NCBI GenBank assembly: GCA_942491145.1
Contig: CALOBC010000045.1
Location: forward strand, 1-64,000
DNA length: 64,000 nt
Reading direction: 5' to 3'
Origin: CAXQUZ01 sp942491145
GTDB taxonomy: Bacteria > Myxococcota_A > UBA796 > UBA2385
A program made the position numbers and the translations under genes. Below the pieces are notes generated by a model. That model had not been told where the DNA came from. It searched no databases and was given only the letters and a program-made list of their open reading frames with translations. Positions 43,718 through 52,996 of the stretch are shown piece by piece; position 1 is the first letter of the stretch, and every line of letters starts with the position of its first letter.

Positions 43718-46253
43718 TCACTTCAAGGGCATCGCGCCGTCACCGCCCACGGCCGGGGCTCGGAGCACGACCTGGGGTGCAGCCAGTGTGGCCGCCTCGT
43801 GGCCATCGGCGGTGAGCCAGCCGCCGCCGTCCAGCATGGCGCCGATGGATGTGCCGGCCAGGCTCGACGTTGTGGTGCTGCCATCCCCGAGGAAGATGGG
43901 CCCACTCTGGATGTCCAGGAGGTCGCTGTCGACCGAGCTGTCATCGAGGTACAGCGCCGGGCCGGTCATGCCGAGAGGGCTGCTGGAGAGACCGCTGCCC
44001 TCGAAGCTGAGCACCCGCAGACTCGACTGGAGGCCCAGCGGGCTGCTGGAGAGACCGCTGCCTTCGAAGCTCAACAGGCGCATGGGCAAGATGCCGAGGG
44101 GACTGCTGGAGAGGCCGCTGCCGTCCAGGTCGACCGCCACGGTCTCGGTGGTGCCCCAGCGGTCGATGGCGGGCCCGTTGAGGACCACCCCCAGCGGGCT
44201 GCTGGAGAGGCCCGAGCCCAGGTTGGTCAGCGACAGTGAGCGGCTGGTGGGCCCAATGGCGTCGATGGCGCTTCCTTCCTCCCAGTGGACCGCGAGGCAG
44301 GTGTTGTTGAGATCGCTGCGGCTGGCCACGCCTGCGGCCAGAATCTCGAGCCCCTCGGTAGCGTTCAGGGTGCCGTCGGGACGGTGCACGTGGTCGCCGT
44401 GCACGATGAGGTCGACGGCGAAGGCCCAGACCCGCGGATCGGTCGATGCCGCGACGGACTCGGCGCCGGCATAGCCCCGGCCATTGCGTGCCGCGGTGTC
44501 GGACTGAAAGCTGACGGTCTCGGATTCGGTCATGATCCGTCCCAGCACCTCGGTCCGGCCCGCCGGCTGCCCGGTGTCATCGAGGACTTGGACGATGGCT
44601 TGGGCCACCAGGTTGCCGCCCTTGGCGTCGAGGAACGGCAGGATCGAAGCGTGGAGCTCGTGGTCGAGCGCAAGGCCCCCGGCCTGCAGCCAGGCCTCGG
44701 CCGCTCCGAGGTTCAGGGCGCCGGCGCCGGCAGAGTTGGAGTAGGGCACCCCGGCCATGCCCGTGGCGGTCTGGAGCATCGCCTGCTCGACTTGTCCCGG
44801 GGTCGCGCCAGTGGCGAGCAGCCAAGCCGCCGCACCGGAGACCACGGCGGCGGCCTGGCTGGACCCCGCCATCATCCAGAGCTGGGTCTGGTCGGGCGAG
44901 TCGGGGTGGAAGGTCTCGGCCACCAGTCCATCGGGCATGCCATCGCCATTGCCGTCTTCTGTGAGGAGCCCACCGGGCGCCAACAGGTCCACCATGTGGC
45001 TGCGGTTGCTGTACTCGGCCATGTACTGATTGTTGTTGCTCGCCGGGGTTGAGGCGCCCACCGCCAGCACGTTGCGGGCGGCTGCGGGCCAGCTCACCCG
45101 GTCCTCCCCGGCGTTGCCGACCGCCGCGATGACCATGATGTCTTGGGCTTTGGCTTGGGCCAGGGCGTTCTGGAGCGCCCAGGAGGGCACGTAGTCCAGG
45201 TTGAAGGACAGGCTGAGGTTGATGATGTCGGCGCCATGGTCGATGGCCCAGTGGATGCCTTCGACCAAGTCGAGCTCTCGACCCTGGTTCTGGTCGTTCA
45301 ACACCCGCACAGGCATGAGCTGGGCACCGGGACTGACCCCCGGCAGCTCGCCCTGGCCGAGGATCAGAGACGCGATGTGGGTGCCGTGTTGATGGGCATC
45401 TTGAGGGGTGTCGTCCCGGTCGACGAAGTCTTGTGCCGCCACCACAGGGACCGTGGCCAGGGAGCTCGCGGCCTGGCGGGTGACGCCGTCGTCAATGTGG
45501 GTCTCAGTGGCTGCGCCGGAGTCCAGGACGGCCACTACCACACTGCCGATGTTCGCGGGCACCCCAGTGGGCACACCGGCGAGGGTCAGGTGCCACCGCA
45601 GCGGGTTCTCCACGGCGATCTCGGCGACGGGCTCATCCGTGGTGCCCTCGAGGCCAGTCATGCTGTCCAGGCTGGTCACGTTGTCCACGCTGTCCACGCT
45701 GTCCACGCTGTCCACGCTGTCCACGCTGTCCACGCTGTCCACGCTGTCCACGCTGTCCACGCTGTCCACGCTGTCCACGCTGTCCACGCTGTCCTTAGTG
45801 GTGCTCTGGCGGCCTCCCTTCGCAGCGCCGTGGAGCATGCCTTCGGGTGCGGCATCCGTCACCGCGGAGTCCTGGCGCGCGGCGCGGAGGAACTCCTCGA
45901 CCGAGGTGCCCGCCGGGACGGCCAGCGCCCCGTACCCACTCGCGCCGGGGGCTTGGGCGACCTCGCTGTGCAGCACTGGCCGCCAGGGCTTCCAGGTCAA
46001 CGGCGTCGCCTGCGGAGACGATGACGCGGTCGGTGGCGTAGGTCTGGCCTGATCGCGGACCTTGTCGGATGGCGAGGGGATGGTCGCCAGTGCGCGTGGC
46101 CAGGGTTCGCGGGGTGTTCGCGGAGACTGCGTTGGCCGTGCTGGCCGGGCCGGTCGGCGCGGCCTCGTTGGAGAGGTGGATGAGCAAGGACAGCGCGGTC
46201 AGCGTGCCCAAGGCGAGTGCGCCTGCAGCGCGTTTGCGAGTAGTTTGGGACAT
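43718..46253 (-). CDS. subtilisin-like serine protease with tandem repeats; one frameshift in the propeptide
   Basis: ATG 46253 (behind AAGGA) starts a signal/anchor segment (AAGALALGTLTALSLLIHL) and propeptide to DRVIVSAGDAVDLEAL. Near 45978-45983 one base must be removed (GCGGCC to GCGCC) to continue APVLHSEVAQAPGASGYGAL; without repair a shorter frame starts at 46000. Then come 12 copies of Ser-Val-Asp, the peptidase S8 domain (Asp in VVVAVLDSGA, His in HQHGTHIASLI, Ser in MMAGSSQAAAVVSG) and a C-terminal region with four SGLSSSPLG repeats. The triad is complete, so it should be an exported endoprotease. The repeats probably act as linkers or surface spacers. Confidence 0.85.
43967..44219. 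repeat. four copies of the SGLSSSPLG-coding repeat in the protease C-terminus
   Basis: On the minus strand the protein reads SGLSSSPLG four times: near 44192-44218 (then VVLNG), 44096-44122 (ILPM), 44024-44050 (LQSS) and 43964-43990 (MTGP). The plus strand shows the near-identical core GGGCTGCTGGAGAG at each. Spacings are 96, 72 and 60 bases, all multiples of three, so the repeats are dispersed, not tandem. Coordinates are approximate to a few bases. Confidence 0.75.
45683..45790. repeat. perfect 9-bp minisatellite, 12 copies
   Basis: GTCCACGCT repeats twelve times without a mismatch, encoding (Ser-Val-Asp)12 on the minus strand, flanked by D and NV. It lies between the propeptide and the catalytic domain of the subtilase. 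Each unit is three codons, so copy-number change alters linker length without shifting the frame. Perfect identity implies recent expansion. Confidence 0.95.
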
Positions 46254-46269
46254 AGACGGTCCTTGCACA

Positions 46270-46632
46270 TCAGCGCGCGGGAGCATCCGGCCGCTGGTGG
46301 CGCTCCCACATGGAGAGACGGATCAGTCGGAGGGTGACCTGACCTGGATCGAGGAAGAAGTTCATCTTGGGCCAAGAGTGGGGACGGTCAGGGACATGTG
46401 CGGTCGGCTCGGCAATGCTGGAGTCCACGTCTATTGCGGCGGCCGCCGTGCCCTGTCCCCAGCCCAGGACGGGGGCTTGCCCAACTGGCGGGAGGTGGTG
46501 CTCGCGGGGCCCCACCTGCCCGAGCCGAAGGGCACCGCTGGCGACGGCATTGGGCGAATCGACCACCTCGGCTGAACCGCTGCGTTGGTTCACGAGGCCC
46601 AGCGCGCCCACCAAACCAGCCTTAAACCCCAT
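46270..46632 (-). CDS. possible small protein upstream of the protease
   Basis: 120 residues from ATG 46632, which overlaps the end of the upstream gene by 11 bases, and ends 17 bp before the protease start. The N-terminus MGFKAGLVGALGLV is mildly hydrophobic; the C-terminus (MNFFLDPGQVTLRLIRLS) looks like a folded segment. No family is recognised. Its position between two same-strand genes with overlap supports coding, but composition alone does not prove it. Confidence 0.4.
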   Translation of the reverse strand: MGFKAGLVGALGLVNQRSGSAEVVDSPNAVASGALRLGQVGPREHHLPPVGQAPVLGWGQGTAAAAIDVDSSIAEPTAHVPDRPHSWPKMNFFLDPGQVTLRLIRLSMWERHQRPDAPAR

Positions 46633-47464
46633 ACACAATGTTGCGGCTGCCCTTGCTCTTCAGCCACGCCCTCGCCGCACTCAGCTCGCCCCGCGGCACC
46701 GCCCACTTGCGGTGCAAAGCCAAGCGCTCCGGTCGGGTCGCCGCCGGCACCGCGAGGGTGGCGTCCAACAACAACGGGTCGTCCACGCTCGTGTGGTCCA
46801 GCGCCGCCGTCAGCCGGGCCAGGCTCGCGCTCAGCCACGGTCCCCGCAAGCCCGGTCGCGCGGGGCCCACCTCGCCGATGCACAGATCCAGTGGCTCGAA
46901 GGCGTCCGTGAGGATGCGCCATGTGCGGGCCGGCGATGCGGCCAAGGCCTGGGACAACAAAGGCTGGAGCGCTGGACCCCCGCGCACGTCCAGGCCGTCC
47001 ACCACCACATGCTCCCCCGGCATGGCGGCGAAGCGCAGCGTGCACCGGCGAAAGCGGGGCTGTTGCAGCAAGAACAGGTCCCACACCAGCTCGACGTGTA
47101 CGCGGCCGCCCTCATGGCGCACCAGCCGCAGCACCGGCGGCCCCTGCACCAACGGGCGGTGGGTCAACAGCGCGTCGAGGTAGCGCACTTGGGCCTTGGC
47201 TTGGGCGTTCCCGGCGGCTGCGAGGGGGCGCTGAACCGCCAACACATCCTCGGCGAGCCCGTGGTCCACCCGCACCCGCATCCAGGCGTCCCCTGTGGGC
47301 CAGGCGGTGCCCGGCGACAGGCGCAGGGGCTGGTGGGGCGCGGGCACCGTGAGGGCGGCGAGGTGGGCGTCGAGGTCCCGCCAGGGCGGGTAGTGCCGGT
47401 TCAAGCGCAGCCCCGCGAGGGCCCGGCGCAGGCCCGGCAGGTCTACGGCATCAGGGGGCGTCAC
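46622..47464 (-). CDS. hypothetical protein coupled to the coiled-coil gene
   Basis: I use GTG 47464 (TPPDAVDLPGLRRALAG), 280 residues, overlapping the upstream gene by 14 bases; the longer frame adds only 14 codons inside that gene. The sequence is a mixed alpha/beta domain with HVELVWDLFLLQQPRFRRC and EHVVVDGLDVRGGPAL, followed by a DAFEPLDLCIGEVGPARPG stretch. No signal peptide or known motif. The tight overlaps with the genes on both sides suggest a functional set with the coiled-coil protein. Confidence 0.6.
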   Translation of the reverse strand: MTPPDAVDLPGLRRALAGLRLNRHYPPWRDLDAHLAALTVPAPHQPLRLSPGTAWPTGDAWMRVRVDHGLAEDVLAVQRPLAAAGNAQAKAQVRYLDALLTHRPLVQGPPVLRLVRHEGGRVHVELVWDLFLLQQPRFRRCTLRFAAMPGEHVVVDGLDVRGGPALQPLLSQALAASPARTWRILTDAFEPLDLCIGEVGPARPGLRGPWLSASLARLTAALDHTSVDDPLLLDATLAVPAATRPERLALHRKWAVPRGELSAARAWLKSKGSRNIVYGV

Positions 47465-48215
47465 AGGGGCTCCCCAGCAAGCGCTCGACCTCGTCCCGGG
47501 CCGCACGGCGGGCTTCCGCTTCGGCGTCCAGCTCGGACAAGCGCTGCGCCAGCGTGTCCACCCGGTGGTGCACTTCTGCGGCGCACTCCCCGGCGAGGCG
47601 CACCACTTCGGTGATCTCGTCCTCGTTCACCCCTCGCCCAGCGCCGGTGTCGGTGGCGATGGCTTCCCGTGCGAGCGCCCCGACCGCGCCGGTGGCCGCC
47701 TCATGCAGCGTGCGGAGGGCATGGTGCTGGTCTTTCAAGTGGTCCACGGTCTCGTTGAGCAGCAGCGCCAGGTCCTCGGCCCGCGCAATGTAAATGGCCT
47801 GGTGGTGGCCATTGACGTCCTGTTGCCATTGCGACAGCTCCCCATGTTCCTCCTGCTCTGGCTGTCGACAGACATGGAGCGCCGTCTCGTGGTCCCGCAA
47901 GGTCGCGTCGATGGCTGACTCCAGCGCCCGAAGCTGGAAGGCCAGCGCCCGCAGGGCCGTCAGCGCCGCCTCGTGGCGGGCCGCAGCGTGGGCAGCTCCA
48001 GCCAGAACCGGGGGACTCGGCGCACGAAAGATCTTGCCCAGCCGACGGAAGAAGCGCTTGGGCGGCGGAGGGGCGGGCGGCCCCAGTGCACGGCGCAGGT
48101 CGTCTTCGGCCCCACCCACCGAGGACAGCGCCGCCACACGCGCACGATGGCGGTCCTCAATGCCGTCCAGCACGTCATCTTCGGTGCGGACTTCGCGGTC
48201 TGTGGAGGCGGTCAT
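47451..48215 (-). CDS. coiled-coil protein of unknown function
   Basis: 254 residues. An acidic N-terminus is followed by a Pro-rich and basic patch (PPPPKRFFRRLGKIFRAP) that could contact a membrane. The rest is long amphipathic helices (ALRALAFQLRALESAI, EDLALLLNETVDHLKDQHHAL, RVDTLAQRLSELDAEAEARR), predicting coiled coils. No enzyme motif is seen. It may be a structural or scaffold protein. It is first of the leftward coupled set that ends with the protease. Confidence 0.6.
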   Translation of the reverse strand: MTASTDREVRTEDDVLDGIEDRHRARVAALSSVGGAEDDLRRALGPPAPPPPKRFFRRLGKIFRAPSPPVLAGAAHAAARHEAALTALRALAFQLRALESAIDATLRDHETALHVCRQPEQEEHGELSQWQQDVNGHHQAIYIARAEDLALLLNETVDHLKDQHHALRTLHEAATGAVGALAREAIATDTGAGRGVNEDEITEVVRLAGECAAEVHHRVDTLAQRLSELDAEAEARRAARDEVERLLGSPCDAP

Positions 48216-48322
48216 GGCGCGACGGGGAGGGGCGGGAACGCAAGTGTAGCGCTACGGCTGGATGGGGGCAGCCCAGGTGCCGGGATGGGCGTGCCCGGGG
48301 ACACAAGCACCGAGGAGCGGGC

Positions 48323-49657
48323 ATGACACACGCGGATGTGGTGGTGGTGGGCGCAGGGACCGCGGGCGCAGCGGTGGCGCGGGCATGTGCGCGGGCCGGC
48401 CTCACGGTGGTGTGTATGGACCGGGGCCGGCTGGACCAAGCGGGGGCGCGGTGGGTCAACGGCGTGCCGGCGTGGTGCTTTGAGCAGGGTGAGCTGGACT
48501 TGCCCGTCTGGCCCGAGCGCCGGGGAGGTGGTGGGGTCTTTCACATGGTCGCGGGCTGGGGCCCGGAGCGCCTGAGCTTCCCGACCGAGGGCCACCTCGA
48601 AGTGGACATGCGGCTGTTGGTGGCCCGCCTTCAGCGAGAAGCGGTGGCGGCCGGGGCCACCCTGCGGGGGGAGGTCGCCGTCACGGGCTGGGACCTCACC
48701 GGCGGACGGGAGGGCGGCGCCCTCGTGCACACGGCCGATGGCACCATCGAGACCCGCTGGGTGGTGGACGCCGCGGGCCTGAAGGGGGCGTCGCGCTTTG
48801 CCGGTGCGCCCCGCCCCGTGCCCGCCACCGAGCTGTGTGTGGCCGCCCAAGAAGTGCGCGACGTGGTGGATGTCGCTGGGGCCCAGGCCTTCTTGGCCCG
48901 CGCCGGGGCCGGTGAGGGGGAAGCCTCCGTCTACACGGGCGTCGCTGGGGGCTACAGCATCGTGAATGTGCAAGTGCACCTGCATGGCGAAGATGGCCCA
49001 ACAGTGAGCATTCTCACCGGCAGCATCCCCGGCCTGGGCCACGCCTCCGGGGTGAGCTTGCTCCAGGACTTTGTGGCCAGTCAGCCCTGGATCGGACCTC
49101 GGCGCTTTGGGGGCAGCCGGGCCATCCCCCTCGTGCCGCCCCTCGCCTCGCTCGCCGACGGCCCGCTCATCCGAGTGGGCGACGCCGGTCGACAGGTCTT
49201 TGCGGCCCACGGCTCCGGCATCGGCGCCCAGCTCGTGTTGGCGGCCCAGCTCGCGGAGGTGCTGGCGGCCGGGGGCACCGGCTGGGACTGGAATGTGCAG
49301 TGGCAGCGGCGCTGGGGTGGGCTGATGTGTGCGTCGGTGATCTTCGCCCGCTTCAGCCGCTCGCTCGACCCCACCACCCTCGCCGACCTGTTCAACACCG
49401 GCATGTTGTCGCCCGGACTCGCCGAGGCGGGCTTGTCCCAGCGACCGATGGTGCCCACATTGGGAGATGTCCTGACGATCGCCCGCGGCGCTCCCCGAGC
49501 ACCAGAGATCGTCCTGAAGATGGCGCCGATCGTCGTCCGCATGTGGCGCGTCGAGCGACACCACCGGTGGTACCCCCACGAGCCCGACGGGCTGGCCCGG
49601 TGGGTGGCCCACCGTGATGAGCTCACCGGGGACCCCGTCGAAGATCTGCACGGGTGA
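48323..49657 (+). CDS. FAD-dependent oxidoreductase (geranylgeranyl-reductase / halogenase-like fold)
   Basis: ATG 48323 lies behind GAGGAGCG; the frame opens earlier without sense. 444 residues. The N-terminus DVVVVGAGTAGAAVARACARAG is a classic FAD Rossmann motif (shown here in two parts: VVVVGAGTAGAA, VARACARAG). RWVVDAAGLKG is the second flavin contact and RVGDAGRQVFAAHGSGIG the third, as in the PHBH/geranylgeranyl reductase superfamily. It oxidises or reduces a small molecule or lipid; the substrate is not predictable. It diverges from the coiled-coil gene across 107 bp. Confidence 0.8.
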   Translation: MTHADVVVVGAGTAGAAVARACARAGLTVVCMDRGRLDQAGARWVNGVPAWCFEQGELDLPVWPERRGGGGVFHMVAGWGPERLSFPTEGHLEVDMRLLVARLQREAVAAGATLRGEVAVTGWDLTGGREGGALVHTADGTIETRWVVDAAGLKGASRFAGAPRPVPATELCVAAQEVRDVVDVAGAQAFLARAGAGEGEASVYTGVAGGYSIVNVQVHLHGEDGPTVSILTGSIPGLGHASGVSLLQDFVASQPWIGPRRFGGSRAIPLVPPLASLADGPLIRVGDAGRQVFAAHGSGIGAQLVLAAQLAEVLAAGGTGWDWNVQWQRRWGGLMCASVIFARFSRSLDPTTLADLFNTGMLSPGLAEAGLSQRPMVPTLGDVLTIARGAPRAPEIVLKMAPIVVRMWRVERHHRWYPHEPDGLARWVAHRDELTGDPVEDLHG

Positions 49658-49823
49658 GGGATCTGCGCGGGGTGGTCGGCGGTGGCCGGCCGCCATCGAT
49701 CGCGCCGTCGATCTTGGGCGGAAGAACTTTAGGTCGCCGATCGTCTGACGATCTATGAAACATGGCCGATGAACACCCTGCGGGGCTGGACGTCAAGGTC
49801 AAATAATGACCGCTTATGGCGGT

Positions 49824-49852
49824 TGACGTGTTCAGTGGTGGCCAGTAACTTC
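49824..49852 (+). promoter_or_regulatory. candidate sigma-70-type promoter for the small membrane protein
   Basis: TTGACG (49824-49829) and TAACTT (49847-49852) are separated by 17 bp. The -35 is strong and the -10 keeps the key T-A and final T. The start codon lies 25 bp downstream of the -10, leaving room for the CAGGAG ribosome site. Confidence 0.45.
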
Positions 49853-49876
49853 TGGACACCTGTTCAGGAGTCCACC

Positions 49877-50107
49877 ATGCCCGGTACCACTCTCGCTGCC
49901 TCCCTGCTCCCGTCGCTCGACCCTGCCAGCTTCGAGCTGTTGTGGTCGGCTTCATTGATCGGTCTGGTCCTGGCTGGCGGTGTTGTGGCCTTGGCCATGC
50001 TGCCCTGGCGCGACGATGAGATCGCCCAAGTGGATGCCCAAGCGCGGTCCTTGGCAGCGCGTCCGTTGGTGGTGCGCTGGGCCCAGCGGGCCTACGCGAA
50101 GGCCTAA
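49877..50107 (+). CDS. small single-helix membrane protein
   Basis: 76 residues from ATG 49877, behind CAGGAG. One membrane helix at about 22-42 (LLWSASLIGLVLAGGVVALAM) is followed by a basic and charged cytosolic tail (RPLVVRWAQRAYAKA). The longer frame from 49769 lacks a ribosome site. The family is not recognised. It is preceded by a candidate promoter and stands alone between the FAD oxidoreductase gene and a convergent gene. Confidence 0.6.
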   Translation: MPGTTLAASLLPSLDPASFELLWSASLIGLVLAGGVVALAMLPWRDDEIAQVDAQARSLAARPLVVRWAQRAYAKA

Positions 50108-50248
50108 AGGCCCGACGGCGCGCCTGGGGCTTTGTACAGTGTCTGCCCCGGTGTTCAGTGCGCTGTCCCGCACCCGTCTCCAGTGGCCGGCGCTTGCTCC
50201 CCCCTCGCCACCGCTCCCTCGGGGACACCCTCCGCCCCCCAACGAAGA

Positions 50249-50272
50249 AACCCCCGGACAATGCCGGGGGTT
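50249..50272 (-). terminator. hairpin terminator of the leftward BamE-like gene
   Basis: AACCCCCGG (50249-50257) pairs with CCGGGGGTT (50264-50272) around ACAATG. Read on the minus strand the stem is followed by TTTCTTCGTT, a modest T-rich tail, 45 bp after the stop of the 50316-51308 gene. It may also work for the rightward small gene. Confidence 0.65.
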
Positions 50273-50315
50273 CGTTCGGGGTGCGGACCAGCCGCATCCA
50301 GCGTGGGTCAGCGGG

Positions 50316-51308
50316 CTACTCGGCGGCTTCTTCGCCCTGGGGCATCTCCAGCCCGGACTGCGTGGCCCCCACGGTCTGGCCCTTCACGAAGCCCGCAATG
50401 ATCATGCGGTTGTCCGTGGAGAAGTCCGCGTCGAGCAACACGCCCTTCTCGGTCCAGATCTTGACGAAGGTCTCGTCTTCACCGCCGCGGAAGTCCGAGG
50501 GCTTGCCATCGTTGCGGCTGCGGATGCGGATGGCACCGGTCACATCGAGGGGGGTGCCCTCTTCAGCGTCCTCTGCCAGCTCCGTCGCCGCGGCGATCTG
50601 GATGGTGCACCGGCCTTCATTGCACGCCGTGCCGAAGTTGGACTCCAGCTCGGGGGTGATGGCGACCGTGGTGGGCTCATCATCCGTGCTGCCGACCGCG
50701 ATCCAGGACTCGGAGGCGTCGATCGCTTCACCGATCTTCTTGGCCACGTCCTCGGCGGTCATGTCGTCTTCGTAGGTCCAGTGCTCGCCTTCTGTGATGC
50801 GGGTCTCGTTCTCATTCTCCACGAGAATGATGGTGAGCCCCATCACGCCGCCGCGCTCGGCATCCGCGGGGGCACCGAGGCCCTCACCCTTGCGCAGGTT
50901 CGCCTTGCTGGGCTCGCCCACAATCTTGAGCTTCGCCACGGCGTCCACGCGCTCGGCAATGCGCATGTCGCTGCGCAGCCGGCGGGTCACGTCGTCCGGG
51001 TAGCTGATCCGGTACGCCGTGAAGTCGTACGGCGCCTCGTCGGCCCCGGGCTGACCCATGAGCGCCGTCAGGTCGTCCAGCGACATGCCGGGCTGGATCT
51101 TGTTGAACGCCTCCGGGGTCAGCTTGGGCGGGTTGTTCATCGCTTCATTGGCCGCCATACCGACATAGCCGGAGAGCCCAAGGAAGAGGAGAAGGCCCAT
51201 GATGGGCACAGGAAGATTCTTGTCGCCATCTGACTTGAGAGTCAGCAACAGACCCACACACCAAAGCAAGGTGTAGAAGGCGGAGAAGGCGAGGAGCAGA
51301 AAGGCCAT
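50316..51308 (-). CDS. membrane protein with a BamE/SmpA-like motif
   Basis: 330 residues. Two N-terminal membrane helices (about 2-23 and 33-52) are followed by KLTPEAFNKIQPGMSLDDL and ALMGQPG, the start of the OmlA/BamE-type fold. The rest is an acidic soluble region with a single Cys pair (FGTACNEGRCTIQ) and a negatively charged tail. It is likely anchored in the inner membrane with the domain outside or inside unclear. The family is not otherwise recognised. Confidence 0.55.
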   Translation of the reverse strand: MAFLLLAFSAFYTLLWCVGLLLTLKSDGDKNLPVPIMGLLLFLGLSGYVGMAANEAMNNPPKLTPEAFNKIQPGMSLDDLTALMGQPGADEAPYDFTAYRISYPDDVTRRLRSDMRIAERVDAVAKLKIVGEPSKANLRKGEGLGAPADAERGGVMGLTIILVENENETRITEGEHWTYEDDMTAEDVAKKIGEAIDASESWIAVGSTDDEPTTVAITPELESNFGTACNEGRCTIQIAAATELAEDAEEGTPLDVTGAIRIRSRNDGKPSDFRGGEDETFVKIWTEKGVLLDADFSTDNRMIIAGFVKGQTVGATQSGLEMPQGEEAAE

Positions 51309-51784
51309 TGGGATTGCTCTCCGGGGGATTGCTCTCCGGGAGTCCGGGCGCGGCCAGCGAGAGGCGCGGGCGCTCGGACAGGGACGCGGGAGGCTACCAC
51401 GTCATGGACCATCGGGCGGCCCGCTGGGTTTCAATCCGAAGCGAGAACCAGCACGGCGTCGGGTCAGGATCGGCTTTGGTGGGGGATGATCGGAGTCCGC
51501 CTCGCCGTGGGCGGTCCCCGGCGCTCACGACTTTCTTGCAAGCTGCCCGGTGTCGCGAGCGTGCGTCTTGGGCTTGCCAGCGGCTGATCCCACCGTTGAT
51601 CCCACCGTCCCTTGGTCCCGCGGAGGGGATGTGGAGGGTGGAGGACGGTGGCACCGGGCCGGTGGTGGGGCATGGGGACGGTGTGTGGGCTGGATGGCGT
51701 CGCTGAGCGCCCTCTCGCGCCGCGCGCCTTGCGTGTTGCCGCCGATCCCGTCACGGTTGGGGTCCCCTCTTCCCGGTTGTCTTC
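51309..51784. other. 476-bp divergent intergenic region, no gene seen
   Basis: This separates the leftward BamE-like gene from the rightward MYXO-CTERM-like gene. Plus-strand frames here are short and of shadow type. GATTGCTCTCCGGG occurs twice in succession near 51311-51340, a small direct repeat. No clear promoter hexamers stand out in the GC-rich sequence. Confidence 0.5.
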
Positions 51785-52996
51785 ATGGGTCCGTTGTTGC
51801 GTGTGTTCCCGCTCCTGCTTGGACTGTTCGGGGGGCCTGCCGCGGCCGCCAGCATCGTCGCGGAGATCGGCCGCCCCGTCGAGACCGGCACAAACGGCAC
51901 CTGGACCCGTGCCCTCGTGACCGATGAGGGCTGGTTCATGGGGGTCGGCACGGCGGGTGACTTTTATGTGGCGCCGCTGGTGCGCACAGGGGACGGCCTC
52001 GAGGACTGGCAATTCGATCGCGCCAACTGGAAGGCCATCACGGACCACGGTGACCTCAAGGACCACGGCATTCGAAAGTGCCCCGACGGCTCCTGGCTGC
52101 ACGTCGCGTCGGCCAATGTTGGCGATCCCAATGACTCCGCGTACGCATGGCGGGTGTCGCCCGACTTCGACATCGTGGCGTCGGGCGTGGTGGAAGAGCG
52201 TGAGCCCAGCCGCGCCCACAACGACATGGCTGTCATCTGCAGCCCCTGGACCAGCGGTGTTGTCTACTCCAGCTTTGGATCGGGGGCGGCCCAGGCCACC
52301 TTCTTTGAGCTGGACGACAGCGCCAACGCCGCGGGCACCGTCGATCTGGGTGAGATCCAAGTGGAAGGGGGCGGCTTCCTCGCCGACGCGCCCACCGAAC
52401 GCATCATCCTCACCACCGCCAACTTCGATGGGCGGCTGGCCTTCGACACCTTCTCGCCGACGTGGGACCACCTGGGCACCACGGCCGTCGACATCCCGCC
52501 CTCCAGCGAGCGCGCCTTCTGGCCCCAGTCCATCATTCGGGTGGGCCAGTTCTACCTGGTCGCCATGATGTCGATGGTGGACAGCGGCGCAGGCTCGGGC
52601 GACACCGGCGATGTGTGGTTGCACATCTTCGATGAGGACTTTGGGTTGCTCGAACAACACAAGCTCACGGACTACGGCAGCGGTCGAGAGTCCGCCATGC
52701 GCCCGTGGTTGGCCGTCCAAGATGACCTGTTGATCGTTAGTTACGACATCCAGACCACCCACACCTTCCTCGCCGTGCGCTTGGATCTCGATGGGGTGGA
52801 GGACGTCGACACCTCGTTCCCGGACGACGGCGACGGCGGGGGCGATGGTGCAGACGGCGATGCCGCCGAAGATGAGGGTGAAGGCAAAGACAGCGGCGGA
52901 TGTGCGACCGCGGGGGGCGCCGCCGGCGGGCTGTTCGTCGCGCTGCTGTCCGCAGGCTGGATGGTGCGCCGTCGAGAGCCGGGTGCGCCGCAATAG
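51785..52996 (+). CDS. exported protein with MYXO-CTERM-like sorting tail
   Basis: 403 residues. A signal peptide (LLLGLFGGPAAA, cleavage near ASI) is followed by a beta-rich domain with repeated blade-like segments (GVVYSSFGSGAAQATFFELD, LHIFDEDFGLLEQHKL), possibly a propeller. An acidic Gly/Asp linker then leads to CATAGGAAGGLFVALLSAGW and an RRREP end: Cys, Gly-rich helix, Arg cluster, the plan of myxobacterial C-terminal sorting signals. It is expected to be processed and anchored or released at the surface. Function unknown. Confidence 0.7.
   Translation: MGPLLRVFPLLLGLFGGPAAAASIVAEIGRPVETGTNGTWTRALVTDEGWFMGVGTAGDFYVAPLVRTGDGLEDWQFDRANWKAITDHGDLKDHGIRKCPDGSWLHVASANVGDPNDSAYAWRVSPDFDIVASGVVEEREPSRAHNDMAVICSPWTSGVVYSSFGSGAAQATFFELDDSANAAGTVDLGEIQVEGGGFLADAPTERIILTTANFDGRLAFDTFSPTWDHLGTTAVDIPPSSERAFWPQSIIRVGQFYLVAMMSMVDSGAGSGDTGDVWLHIFDEDFGLLEQHKLTDYGSGRESAMRPWLAVQDDLLIVSYDIQTTHTFLAVRLDLDGVEDVDTSFPDDGDGGGDGADGDAAEDEGEGKDSGGCATAGGAAGGLFVALLSAGWMVRRREPGAPQ

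Noticed and set aside
45683..45790. CRISPR array
   Set aside because: The 9-bp units are contiguous with no spacers, lie in a coding frame, and no cas genes are present.
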